Shown: positions 1-7,941 of the stretch, one piece after another
Layout of the letters: every line of letters starts with the position of its first letter
How positions within the stretch are numbered: the stretch's first letter is position 1
DNA from: Rhodobacteraceae bacterium UBA6796
GTDB lineage: Bacteria > Pseudomonadota > Alphaproteobacteria > Rhodobacterales > Rhodobacteraceae
DNA: 64,000 bases
Direction of reading: 5' to 3'
Assembly: GCA_002452815.1 (NCBI GenBank)
Contig: DKFM01000005.1
Location: 214,652 to 278,651 of the forward strand
The notes under the pieces: model-generated
The model's database searches: none
The model's input: the letters and a program-made list of their open reading frames with translations, nothing else
What the model was told of the DNA's origin: nothing
Made by a program: the position numbers and the translations under genes

Positions 1-563
<563 letters not shown>

Positions 564-579
564 CTATGTCCCCAAACAT

Positions 580-618
580 GAGTCAAAGGCGATTCGCCGT
601 CAAATTCTTTTTTGAATC
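580..618. promoter_or_regulatory. Cluster of three GANTC methylation sites in the ccrM leader
   Basis: GAGTC (580-584), GATTC (591-595) and GAATC (614-618) lie within 39 bp just upstream of ccrM; the last overlaps the rnhB stop codon. On the minus strand a TTGACG that could be a -35 element lies between them. In Caulobacter, GANTC sites in the ccrM promoter region make transcription sensitive to methylation state. The same autoregulation here is inference. Confidence 0.6.
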
Positions 619-1252
619 AACTACTTACAGATTTGTCTTGGCACAAGATATTGTGCACGGGTTTGAACGAACGCCTATGCACGGGGGTCACACCAAGATT
701 TAGGAGCGCCTCCAGATGGTCTTTGGTCGGGTAACCGGCGTTCTTCTCCCAGCCGTAGCCGGGATATTGTTGCGCCAAATCCACCATCAGCGCATCGCGT
801 GCCTCTTTCGCCAAAATCGAGGCGGCAGAAATCGACACCGATCGCGCATCGCCCTTCACCAGCGCCTCGGCCGACAGGCCCAGATCGCGCGGCAGGCGGT
901 TGCCGTCGACCAGCACATGATCGGGCCGGGTGCGCAGCCCTGCCACCGCACGGCACATCGCAAGATGGCTGGCCTGCAGGATATTGAGCGCGTCGATTTC
1001 CGCGACGCTGGCATGGGCCACGCAGAAATCGGCGACCTGCATGATTTCGGCGGCCAGTTCGGCACGCCGTTTCGCGCTGAGCTTCTTGCTGTCGTTCAGG
1101 CCGGCGGGGATGCGCGCGGGGTCCAGCACCACGGCGGCGGCGGTCACGGGCCCGCACAGGGGGCCGCGCCCGACCTCGTCCACGCCGACGATGCGCAGAA
1201 GGCCACGCGCCTGCGCGGCCTGTTCAAAGGAATAATCGGGGTTCTGTCTCAT
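617..1252 (-). CDS. rnhB: Ribonuclease HII
   Basis: This 211-residue enzyme cleaves the RNA strand of RNA-DNA hybrids and removes misincorporated ribonucleotides. The signature [14 protein letters not shown] starts near residue 23, with D25 and E26 as the first acidic catalytic pair. LNDSKKLS follows, then HVLVDGN carrying the third acidic residue, and the [14 protein letters not shown] segment ends at the fourth acidic residue. The ATG at 1252 gives the usual N-terminus ([11 protein letters not shown]); an in-frame ATG at 1288 would add twelve unconserved residues. Neither has a strong ribosome site. It lies directly upstream of ccrM on the same strand and may share a transcript with it. Length and motifs are normal for the family. 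Confidence 0.95.
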   Translation of the reverse strand: MRQNPDYSFEQAAQARGLLRIVGVDEVGRGPLCGPVTAAAVVLDPARIPAGLNDSKKLSAKRRAELAAEIMQVADFCVAHASVAEIDALNILQASHLAMCRAVAGLRTRPDHVLVDGNRLPRDLGLSAEALVKGDARSVSISAASILAKEARDALMVDLAQQYPGYGWEKNAGYPTKDHLEALLNLGVTPVHRRSFKPVHNILCQDKSVSS

Positions 1253-1290
1253 GCCGTTCGGGATGCCCGCTGGGCGCCGCCCGTGCAATG

Positions 1291-1319
1291 AAAAAGCGCG
1301 GAGGGTTGCCCCTCCGCGC
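1291..1319 (-). terminator. Rho-independent terminator after the 1340-1825 gene
   Basis: A perfect 10-bp stem (arms 1296-1305 and 1310-1319, GCGCGGAGGG) with loop TTGC is followed on the minus strand by five T. It sits just past the stop of the minus-strand gene at 1340 and separates it from rnhB. Confidence 0.85.
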
Positions 1320-1339
1320 GCTGTGCGATGCCGGTTTCC

Positions 1340-1825
1340 TCAGCGGCGGCTGATACGGTAGCCGTGGCTTTCCAGGCAGTTGCGCCCGAACACTTCTTCC
1401 CGGCGGTTGTGGTCGGTGCGGATGTCGAAGGCGCAGGCCTGCGGCAGGTTCACCCGGCTCGCGTTGCGCTCCATGCAGCGCCCCGAGATCACCTCGCGGG
1501 TGCGGCCCCGGGTTTCGACGCGGGTTACGCATCGTGCGGGCACCGTATAGCGTGCATCCCGGCGCGCTTCGCGGCGGTCATCGTCCCAGCGGTCCTGGTA
1601 ACGGTCCTGATAGCGTTCTTCGTAGCGCTCGGTCCGGCGCACCTGTTTCTTGTCTTTCTCGATGCCGTCGATGATCAGCGCCATCGTGCCGATTCCCAGC
1701 ACGATCCCCAGCGCGTTGCGGTCTTTCTCGCTCAGAGCGGCGGCGGGGGTGGCGGTCAGGCTGGTCAGCGCAATCGTCGCGGCGGCGGCAACGGTGGTCA
1801 GCGACTTGAACGAAAAGCGGGTCAT
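1340..1825 (-). CDS. Secreted hypothetical protein with charged central region
   Basis: A 161-residue protein of unknown function. The N-terminus is a clear Sec signal peptide (MTRFSFKSLTTVAAAATIAL, cleavage likely after ATPAAA near residue 30). A short hydrophobic stretch (LGIVLGIGTMALII) follows, then a very charged Arg/Asp/Glu/Tyr segment with repeats of the type RYQDRYQDRWDD. The C-terminal part has four cysteines that could form disulfides in the periplasm. The ATG at 1825 is preceded by AGGA at good spacing. It has its own terminator and looks monocistronic. Similar small signal-peptide proteins occur in Rhodobacterales, but I cannot assign a role. Confidence 0.75.
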   Translation of the reverse strand: MTRFSFKSLTTVAAAATIALTSLTATPAAALSEKDRNALGIVLGIGTMALIIDGIEKDKKQVRRTERYEERYQDRYQDRWDDDRREARRDARYTVPARCVTRVETRGRTREVISGRCMERNASRVNLPQACAFDIRTDHNRREEVFGRNCLESHGYRISRR

Positions 1826-1987
1826 GGCAGTGTCCTGTGTGAAAGCGGGTCGCCCCGCGGTTTCGATGCCTGGACCCTGGCCCCGACCGCAACCGCCACG
1901 CAATAACAGCCCCCTGTTATCCGATAGCAAGCCCTGTAACCCCCTTTGGCTATTGCATAACAACGTCACTGCGCGCAGCGTTGGGAC

Positions 1988-2272
1988 ATGATGAAACATG
2001 CGCTCCTGATCCTTGCCCTTCTGGCCGCAGCCCCCGCGCAGGCCGACTGCTATGCCGATTACAAGGCCAAGCAGGACAACCCGCTGCGGCTGCATTACGG
2101 GGTGGCCAAGCTGCCCGACAATGCCTGCGGGTCAGCCGGGGCCGCCGCCAAGGCCCTTGCCCCGCGTCTTGCCCGTCAGGGCTGGACGCTGCTCAACATC
2201 CTGTCCATTTTCGGCCCCGAGGGGTTGGATCAAAGGAAAGCCAGTGCCGGACAATATTTCCTCCGTTACTGA
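1988..2272 (+). CDS. Small secreted hypothetical protein
   Basis: A 94-residue protein of unknown function. It starts with a Sec signal peptide (MMKHALLILALLAAAPAQA, cleavage likely before DCYADY). The mature part is about 74 residues, with two cysteines and no recognised motif. Two adjacent ATGs (1988, 1991) are possible; neither has a strong ribosome site. Its last 29 bp overlap the GTG start of the downstream membrane protein, so the two are probably translationally coupled and may act together. The signal peptide and the coupling support a real gene. Confidence 0.65.
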   Translation: MMKHALLILALLAAAPAQADCYADYKAKQDNPLRLHYGVAKLPDNACGSAGAAAKALAPRLARQGWTLLNILSIFGPEGLDQRKASAGQYFLRY

Positions 2273-2948
2273 CAGTCTGCGCGCGGGCAACCGGGCCGTG
2301 GTCTGGGGTATTGCGGCGATCGCCACGATTCTGGCCGTCGCGGCGGGACTGCTGTTTTTCGCGCTGCCCGACGCCAATGCCTTCAACGCGCGGGTCGAGC
2401 GGATCTTCGTGCAGAACGACGCGCTGACCGGCGCGGGCGAAATCCGCCTGCTGGAGGTTCTGGCGCAATCGGGCACCGCCTTTGGCGAGGTGCTGTCGTC
2501 TTACCGCGTCATCATCTTCATCCTGCTGGTCTTTGCCACCGCCCTGCTGATCGCCGCGCTGGTGTTCTTGCTGCTGATCGTCGGGCTGAACCGGCGGATG
2601 AGCGAGATCCAGCGCGCCGGGATCGAGGTGCAGCGGCTGCGCATCCTGCGCAGCGAAAACGCGGTGATGCTGAACGACATGGCCTTCACCCTGACGCCCG
2701 CGGCGATCGAGACGCTGGCCGTGCTGGCCGAGGCGCGGATGGATGACGACATCCTGACCGGCGCACAAATCGAGGCGACGATTTCCGGCCGTCCCGAACC
2801 CGATTGCGACGAGGCCGCGGGCGCCACCCGGATCAAGCGGCTGCGCGATGCCCTGGGCAATCAGCTGGTGGCCGAGCTGCTGGTGCGCAACATTTCACGC
2901 AAGGGTTACACTTTGGCCGTAGCCAAGGACGCAATCCGCGTGGACTGA
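2244..2948 (+). CDS. Membrane protein with two TM segments and an OmpR-type winged-helix C-terminus
   Basis: A 234-residue protein. Residues about 18-42 and 82-108 are strongly hydrophobic and form a membrane hairpin with a loop of about 40 residues. The C-terminal part (about 140-234) has the pattern of an OmpR/PhoB winged helix: an LTPAAIETLAVLAEA opening helix, a recognition-like helix TRIKRLRDALGN, and the closing hairpin SRKGYTLAV. The GTG at 2244 is supported by AAAGGAAAG upstream; no ATG fits better. This may be a membrane-bound regulator, or the wing fold may have another use. No receiver domain is present. The N-terminal gene partner is the overlapping secreted protein. Function is unproven. 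Confidence 0.65.
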   Translation: MPDNISSVTDSLRAGNRAVVWGIAAIATILAVAAGLLFFALPDANAFNARVERIFVQNDALTGAGEIRLLEVLAQSGTAFGEVLSSYRVIIFILLVFATALLIAALVFLLLIVGLNRRMSEIQRAGIEVQRLRILRSENAVMLNDMAFTLTPAAIETLAVLAEARMDDDILTGAQIEATISGRPEPDCDEAAGATRIKRLRDALGNQLVAELLVRNISRKGYTLAVAKDAIRVD

Positions 2949-3017
2949 GTTTCCCTTGCGAAGGGGGGGCATGGGCCCTATATCGCGGCTTCACTTTGCC
3001 GCCTCGGGGGGGAGCCC

Positions 3018-4118
3018 ATGATTCCGACACCCTTTTACCTGATCGACGAAGCGCGGCTTTTGCAGAATATGCAAAAGATTGCCCGCCTGCGCGAATTGTC
3101 CGGTGCCAAGGCGCTGCTGGCGCTGAAGTGTTTCGCCACCTGGGGCGTCTTTCCGTCGATGCGGCCCTATATGGACGGCAGCACGTCCAGCAGCCTGTTC
3201 GAGCTGCGTCTGGGGCGCGAGAAATTTGGCGGCGAGACCCACGCCTATTCCGTCGCCTGGTCGGATTCCGAGATCGACGAGGCGATCGGCTATGCCGACA
3301 AGATCATCTTCAATTCGCTGTCGCAGCTGGACCGCTTCGCCGACAAGGCCGCGCATATCGAATGCGGGCTGCGGCTGAATCCGCGGTTTTCGACCAGCGG
3401 CTTCGATCTGGCCGATCCGGCGCGTCCGTTCTCGCGGCTGGGCGAATGGGACATGACCAAGCTGATGGCCGCCCTGCCCCGTATTTCGGGCGTGATGATC
3501 CATTACAACTGCGAAAACCGCGATTTCGACCTGTTCGACCAGCAACTGACCCGGATCGAGAGTGAATTCGGCGAATTCCTGAGCCAACTGAAATGGGTCA
3601 GCCTGGGCGGCGGCATCCACTTCACCGGCGAAGGGTACCCGCTGGAGGCGCTGGCCGCGCGGCTGCGCGCCTTTGCCGAGAAATTCGGCATTCAGGTCTA
3701 TCTGGAACCGGGCGAGGCCTCGATCACCGGGGCGGCAAGCCTTGAGGTCTCGGTTCTGGACATCATCGACAACGGCAAGCAGGTGGCTATCGTCGACAGC
3801 AGCATCGAGGCGCATATGCTCGATCTGCTGATCTATCGCGAAACCGCGAAACTGCCGCAGACCGGCGATCACGCCTATCAGATCGCGGGCAAGACCTGTC
3901 TGGCGGGCGATATTTTCGGCGATGCGAAATTCCCCGCGCCGCTGGCGGTGGGCGACCGGATCAGCATTGCCGATGCGGCGGGCTACACCATGGTCAAGAA
4001 GAACTGGTTCAACGGGGTCAACATGCCTGCCATCGCCGTGCGGCGTGCCGATGGCAATGGCACGATCGAGCTGATCCGTGAATTCACCTACGAAGACTAT
4101 CAGTCTTCGCTTTCGTGA
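3018..4118 (+). CDS. nspC: Carboxynorspermidine/carboxyspermidine decarboxylase
   Basis: A 366-residue PLP-dependent decarboxylase of the alanine-racemase fold (fold type III). It removes CO2 from carboxyspermidine or carboxynorspermidine, the last step of the aspartate-semialdehyde route to triamines. The N-terminal MIPTPFYLIDEARL leads to the likely PLP lysine K37 in ALLALKCFAT. A conserved HYNCEN motif, glycine-rich SLGGGIHFTGEGY and PLP-phosphate loop EPGEA follow, and a C-terminal cysteine-containing GKTCLAGDIFGD gives the second active-site half. The next gene is the matching dehydrogenase, 69 bp downstream. Motifs and context agree. The exact triamine product cannot be read from sequence. 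Confidence 0.9.
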   Translation: MIPTPFYLIDEARLLQNMQKIARLRELSGAKALLALKCFATWGVFPSMRPYMDGSTSSSLFELRLGREKFGGETHAYSVAWSDSEIDEAIGYADKIIFNSLSQLDRFADKAAHIECGLRLNPRFSTSGFDLADPARPFSRLGEWDMTKLMAALPRISGVMIHYNCENRDFDLFDQQLTRIESEFGEFLSQLKWVSLGGGIHFTGEGYPLEALAARLRAFAEKFGIQVYLEPGEASITGAASLEVSVLDIIDNGKQVAIVDSSIEAHMLDLLIYRETAKLPQTGDHAYQIAGKTCLAGDIFGDAKFPAPLAVGDRISIADAAGYTMVKKNWFNGVNMPAIAVRRADGNGTIELIREFTYEDYQSSLS

Positions 4119-4187
4119 GGGCATCCGCCCTTGATCCGGGCCGCGCAGGCCCCCTTCCCCTGTCCTGAAGAAAAGGAGACAGCAGAA

Positions 4188-5426
4188 GTGAAACGTAACG
4201 TGCTCATCATCGGTGCCGGGGGCGTGGCGCAGGTCGTCGCCCATAAATGCGCGCAGAACAATGACGTTCTGGGCGACCTGCACATCGCCTCGCGCACGAA
4301 GGCGAAATGCGACGCAATCATTGCCAGCGTTCTAGAAAAGAACGCGATGAAGGTGCCGGGCACGTTCGACAGCCACGCGGTGGACGCGATGGACAGCGCC
4401 GCCGTGGCCGCGCTGATCCGCCAGACCGGGGCACAGATCGTCATCAACGTGGGGTCCGCCTTCGTGAACATGACGGTGATGGATGCCTGCATCGAAACGG
4501 GCGCGGCCTATATCGATACGGCAATTCACGAAGACCCGGCCAAGGTCTGCGAAACGCCGCCGTGGTATGGCAATTACGAATGGAAGAAGCGCGATCTGTG
4601 CGCGCAAAAGGGTGTGACCGCGATTCTGGGCGCGGGCTTCGACCCCGGCGTGGTGAATGCCTTCGCGCGGTTCGCCGCTGACGAATACATGGACGAGGTC
4701 AAATCCATCGACATCGTCGACATCAACGCGGGCAGCCACGGGCGCTATTTCGCGACCAACTTCGACCCCGAGATCAATTTCCGCGAATTCACCGGCACGG
4801 TGTTTTCGTGGCAGGGCGGCAAGTGGGTCGAGAACAGCATGTTCGAGGTCGGCCGCGACTGGGACCTGCCCGTGGTCGGCACCTGCCGCGCCTATCTGTC
4901 GGGCCATGACGAAGTGCATTCGCTCAGCGCGAATTACCCGCAGGCCGATGTGCGGTTCTGGATGGGCTTTGGCGATCACTACATCAACGTCTTCACCGTG
5001 CTGAAGAACCTGGGCCTGCTCTCGGAACATCCGGTAAAAACCGCCGAGGGTCAGGAGGTCGTGCCGCTGAAAGTGGTCAAGGCCGTGCTGCCCGATCCGT
5101 CCAGCCTGGCACCCGATTACACCGGCAAGACCTGCATCGGCGATCTGGTGAAGGGCACCAAGGACGGCAAGGACGTCGAGGTGTTCGTCTATAACGTCGC
5201 CGATCATAAAGAGGCCTATCTTGAGGTCGGCAGCCAGGGCATTTCCTACACCGCGGGCGTGCCGCCGGTTGCCGCGGCGATGCTGGTGGCCACCGGCGAG
5301 TGGGACGTGGGCACGATGAAAAACGTCGAGGAACTGGACCCGAAACCGTTCTTCACCCTGCTCGACCGGATCGGCCTGCCGACCCGCGTGCAGATCAATG
5401 GCGAAGACAAGGCCTGGAACGACTGA
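4188..5426 (+). CDS. Carboxynorspermidine/carboxyspermidine dehydrogenase (saccharopine dehydrogenase family)
   Basis: A 412-residue NAD(P)H-dependent enzyme that condenses putrescine (or diaminopropane) with aspartate semialdehyde and reduces the product to carboxyspermidine (or carboxynorspermidine). The Rossmann motif GAGGVAQVVAHKC is near residue 9. IINVGSAFVNMTVMDACIETGAAYIDTA and ILGAGFDPGVVNAFARFA are typical of the saccharopine-dehydrogenase-like family. The GTG at 4188 has AAAAGGAG at good spacing. It is placed behind nspC and ends at a strong terminator, so the two form a polyamine operon. Saccharopine dehydrogenase is the main alternative, but pairing with nspC argues against it. 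Confidence 0.88.
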   Translation: MKRNVLIIGAGGVAQVVAHKCAQNNDVLGDLHIASRTKAKCDAIIASVLEKNAMKVPGTFDSHAVDAMDSAAVAALIRQTGAQIVINVGSAFVNMTVMDACIETGAAYIDTAIHEDPAKVCETPPWYGNYEWKKRDLCAQKGVTAILGAGFDPGVVNAFARFAADEYMDEVKSIDIVDINAGSHGRYFATNFDPEINFREFTGTVFSWQGGKWVENSMFEVGRDWDLPVVGTCRAYLSGHDEVHSLSANYPQADVRFWMGFGDHYINVFTVLKNLGLLSEHPVKTAEGQEVVPLKVVKAVLPDPSSLAPDYTGKTCIGDLVKGTKDGKDVEVFVYNVADHKEAYLEVGSQGISYTAGVPPVAAAMLVATGEWDVGTMKNVEELDPKPFFTLLDRIGLPTRVQINGEDKAWND

Positions 5427-5446
5427 TCCGACCCGACATCTGAACA

Positions 5447-5475
5447 AAAGGCCCGCGCCCATCGCGGGCCTTTTT
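5447..5475 (+). terminator. Rho-independent terminator of the polyamine operon
   Basis: An 11-bp stem (5447-5457 with 5463-5473, core GGCCCGCG) with a five-base loop runs into a T tract, just after the dehydrogenase stop codon. Confidence 0.92.
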
Positions 5476-5789
5476 CATCAGGCCCGGCACGATGCAAAAT
5501 CCATGCAGCGCTGCCTTTGCGGCAGCCGACGCTATGACCGCATGCGTTATGGAGGCCAGTCTTCCGCAACCCCGGCTCGCCCCTTGGTTGCGGCAATAGA
5601 CCGCAATTTCAGCTGCCCCAGCGCCCGGCGCCCAAGAATGTGACAAAGCTTCCGTCCCCTTGCGCAGCGCATCATTATTGCGCATCAAAGATTGACAGAG
5701 GCCGGGCAGGTTTGCGACTCTCCTCAGGGGTGAATTGCACGCAGATGCAGCTATGCGCCTGATTTGTAAGTTAGACACTTAGGGCGATC
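5476..5789. other. Intergenic region upstream of the FNR-type regulator
   Basis: These 314 bp contain no convincing gene. The right part is the leader of the Crp/Fnr gene at 5790 and holds a partial FNR-type site at 5675-5688 and one GACTC site near 5717. I see no tRNA, repeat or hairpin in the left part. Confidence 0.6.
5675..5688. promoter_or_regulatory. Possible FNR-type site upstream of the regulator
   Basis: TTATTGCGCATCAA matches the FNR consensus TTGAT-N4-ATCAA in the whole right half and in three of five left-half bases. It lies about 110 bp before the start of the FNR-type regulator at 5790, consistent with autoregulation. It is weaker than the site at 7522. Confidence 0.4.
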
Positions 5790-6521
5790 ATGACGGCTCA
5801 TCTCGCGACCTCCGAGACAGAAGCAGGCTGCACAACCTGCAAGTCGCGCAAAAATGGTTTGTGCGGGCGGCTGTCCGATCAGGTCCGCGAACGGGTCGCG
5901 GCGCGCGCCCAGATCGTCAGCTATCCGGCGAATCGCCGCATCTGTGGCGGAGAGGGCGACAGCTCGGACGTGGTCATCCTGCGCAGCGGCTATGTCAGGA
6001 CACAGCACCACACCCTGTCCGGGCGACGCCAGATCATGGCGATCGCACGCCCGGGCCAGACCGTCGGTCAGGAAAACGAAGAACGCAACGAACATGAAAT
6101 CGAGGCGATCACCCCGGTGTCGGTGTGCCGGCTTGAGCGGCTGGAATTCGAGCAGCTGCTCAGTCGCGAGCCGGGCCTGTGCCGGGCGCTGTGCAACCAG
6201 ATGGTCACCCGTCTGGACGAGACAAGGCGGCTGACCTGGATTCTGGGTGCGCTTGAATCAAATCAGCGGCTGCGCGCGTTCCTGCTGCTGTCGCGCAACT
6301 GGATGGACTGGGCCCCGCAGCCCGATGGCACCGGGGTCCTGACGATGATTTTGCCCCGGCGTGATATCGCCGATCTGCTGGCCACAACCCCCGAAACGAT
6401 CAGCCGGCTGCTGCGCCAGTTGCATGCACAGGGGCTGATCGAGATTCTCAGCCCCCGCCAATTCCGGCTTTGCGACATTCCCGGCCTTGCCGATGGGCTG
6501 GATATGGTCATTCCGCTCTGA
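5790..6521 (+). CDS. FNR-type transcriptional regulator with a four-cysteine pattern
   Basis: A 243-residue Crp/Fnr protein, probably an oxygen sensor. Cysteines C14, C17 and C25 (C-x2-C-x7-C) plus C113 match the ligands that hold the oxygen-labile 4Fe-4S cluster in FNR/FnrL proteins; C52 is extra. A cyclic-nucleotide-type beta-roll follows (about 40-130), then a dimer helix. The helix-turn-helix LPRRDIADLLATTPETISRLLRQL carries the E-x2-S-R residues that in FNR read TTGAT half-sites. It converges with a second Crp/Fnr gene 17 bp away. Sites matching FNR boxes at 5675, 7522 and 9368 are natural target candidates. It is not beside ccoNOPQ or hemN, the usual company of FnrL, so I do not assign that name. 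Confidence 0.9.
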   Translation: MTAHLATSETEAGCTTCKSRKNGLCGRLSDQVRERVAARAQIVSYPANRRICGGEGDSSDVVILRSGYVRTQHHTLSGRRQIMAIARPGQTVGQENEERNEHEIEAITPVSVCRLERLEFEQLLSREPGLCRALCNQMVTRLDETRRLTWILGALESNQRLRAFLLLSRNWMDWAPQPDGTGVLTMILPRRDIADLLATTPETISRLLRQLHAQGLIEILSPRQFRLCDIPGLADGLDMVIPL

Positions 6522-6538
6522 CCTCGCCGCGGCGCGGG

Positions 6539-7300
6539 TCAGATCCGCTCCAGCAACAGAGAGTTGCCCGCAACTTCCGTCAGCTTCGCCAGATCGAGCA
6601 CGTCGATATCATAGGGCGTGTTGATCCGTATGATCTTGTCACCTTCGAGCTGATGAAACGAACGGCTGAGCGATTCCGGCGAGGTGCCGAGGTAATGGGC
6701 AATATCCTGGCGCTTGAGCTGGATGTGCAGGTTGAGCGGCTGCCCTGCGGCAAAGGTCGGCTTGCCGCACGCCCCGTTGAACTTGTGACGGCTGAGAATC
6801 AGCAGAAGTGACGCGAGACGCTGCACCACCTTTGCGCCGCCAAGGGCGATGACCCATTCCCGTGCCGCATCGAGTTCGTCCAGAAGGTTTCTCAGAAACA
6901 GCTGTTCGGCCTCGATCGAGCGGGCGATCAGATGTTCGAACTGCACCCGATTGCAGGTCAGCACCTGCGTATCTGTCAGCGCCTCGATACGATAGCCCGA
7001 CGCACCATTGAACGCCCGCCCGAACATGTCATAGGGCGTCAGCAAGCCGATGATGTGACGGCGGCCATCGGAAAGCTCCTTGACCATCACAAGGATGCCA
7101 TCGAGCACATAGCCGATACGCTCTGCCTCCTGCCCGTCCTCGATCACCACGGCACCGGCGCTCAGGGTGCGGTATTCCCACATCCCTTCCATCTCGAGAC
7201 GCAGATCTGGCGGCAATGCATCAAGCAATCTCTGCAATTTGCCATTGGCCAGCTTACCGTACGGCAACGCCCTGTGGGCGCCCGGTTGATGTTGCGTCAT
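6539..7300 (-). CDS. Crp/Fnr-family transcriptional regulator without cluster cysteines
   Basis: A 253-residue Crp/Fnr protein. The sensor domain (about 35-150) is a cyclic-nucleotide-binding beta-roll, but the N-terminus (MTQHQPGAHRALPYGK) lacks the cysteine motif of FNR, so it is more like FixK/DNR-type regulators. The DNA-binding helix region QLKRQDIAHYLGTSPESLSRSFHQL keeps E-x2-S-R and should also read FNR-type sites. The start at 7300 has GGGAAG at good spacing; the open frame continues upstream to 7498 but that extension looks non-coding. It converges with the four-cysteine regulator and diverges from the small lipoprotein gene at 7586, with the perfect FNR box between them. The signal is unknown. 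Confidence 0.88.
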   Translation of the reverse strand: MTQHQPGAHRALPYGKLANGKLQRLLDALPPDLRLEMEGMWEYRTLSAGAVVIEDGQEAERIGYVLDGILVMVKELSDGRRHIIGLLTPYDMFGRAFNGASGYRIEALTDTQVLTCNRVQFEHLIARSIEAEQLFLRNLLDELDAAREWVIALGGAKVVQRLASLLLILSRHKFNGACGKPTFAAGQPLNLHIQLKRQDIAHYLGTSPESLSRSFHQLEGDKIIRINTPYDIDVLDLAKLTEVAGNSLLLERI

Positions 7301-7476
7301 GTGATCTTCCCATTCACAGCCCCATCGACGACGGACATGACAGCCCGACGGCACAGACAGAGCGTTTCCCTTCGCGATAGTAACAGACTGATACAAATAC
7401 AGAAGCAGATACAGAGGCAAATTCGGCCCGCGCCTTTTCACGGCGACCCGGGCGTGACCTGATTTCCAAAACAGAA

Positions 7477-7493
7477 GTGCTGCACCGCAGCAC
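7477..7493. repeat. Short perfect inverted repeat in the divergent promoter region
   Basis: GTGCTGC and GCAGCAC (7 bp each) flank a 3-base loop. It lies between the divergent Crp/Fnr gene (start 7300) and the small lipoprotein gene. There is no T tract, so an operator or mRNA hairpin is more likely than a terminator. Confidence 0.4.
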
Positions 7494-7521
7494 AACAAAT
7501 ATTCTCGCTGATTTCAAATGA

Positions 7522-7535
7522 TTGATGGAAATCAA
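7522..7535. promoter_or_regulatory. Perfect FNR box upstream of the small lipoprotein gene
   Basis: TTGATGGAAATCAA matches TTGAT-N4-ATCAA at all ten fixed positions. Its centre is at 7528.5. If it works as a class II activator site, the transcript would start near 7570, just before the ribosome site AGAGGAGG (7573-7580) of the gene at 7586. It could also act on the divergent regulator gene starting at 7300. Confidence 0.75.
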
Positions 7536-7585
7536 TGAAATGCATTCGATAGCTGATAGTCTGCACGAAACTAGAGGAGGTTTAC

Positions 7586-7768
7586 ATGAAAAATGCACTT
7601 GTGATCGTTGCGATGGGGCTTGCCTTGGCCGGCTGCGATCTGATGACGCAGCAGACGGAGGGTACCATGCAGCCGACCGATGCCGTCGTTGCCCCGACCG
7701 ATACCACGAGCGGGACTCATACCAATGAGCGCGATCAGGATCAGTCGCAAGATCAAGCGTCGCGCTGA
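7586..7768 (+). CDS. Small lipoprotein with a lipobox, probably FNR-controlled
   Basis: A 60-residue precursor with a lipoprotein signal peptide: MKNALVIVAMGLALAGC, lipobox LAGC, lipidated cysteine C17. The mature part is about 44 residues, polar and probably disordered, ending in an Asp/Gln-rich tail (NERDQDQSQDQ). There is no aspartate at +2... the residue after the cysteine is in fact Asp, which in enterobacteria would favour inner-membrane retention; whether that rule holds here is uncertain. A strong ribosome site (AGAGGAGG) and an upstream perfect FNR box support a real, regulated gene. A terminator follows. Function unknown. Confidence 0.75.
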   Translation: MKNALVIVAMGLALAGCDLMTQQTEGTMQPTDAVVAPTDTTSGTHTNERDQDQSQDQASR

Positions 7769-7782
7769 TATCGGACGGTTTC

Positions 7783-7824
7783 ATCCCCGGGTTCGGCATG
7801 GTCGCCGGACCCGGGGTGATTTTG
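7783..7824 (+). terminator. Terminator-like hairpin after the small lipoprotein
   Basis: Arms of about 15 bp (7783-7797 and 7804-7819) containing CCCCGGGT and ACCCGGGG pair with one mismatch and are followed by a short TTTT. It lies 15 bp after the stop codon. Confidence 0.65.
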
Positions 7825-7941
7825 TGCTGTGGGGCTGAATTGATCTTGTCGGGACGCGTCTGAGTGGCATTGCTGGCGGGAAAGCGCGGCTGGCGGGCAT
7901 TGCTTGGTCGGCAGGCATGGTCGCACATCGCGTTTCGCGCG

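Noticed and set aside
7381..7425. Loose ACAGA direct repeats in the Crp/Fnr leader
   Set aside because: Spacing is irregular and only five bases repeat; not enough for an iteron or operator claim.
7301..7498. N-terminal extension of the second Crp/Fnr gene
   Set aside because: The extra 66 residues are unlike any Crp/Fnr protein, and the ATG at 7300 has a good ribosome site.
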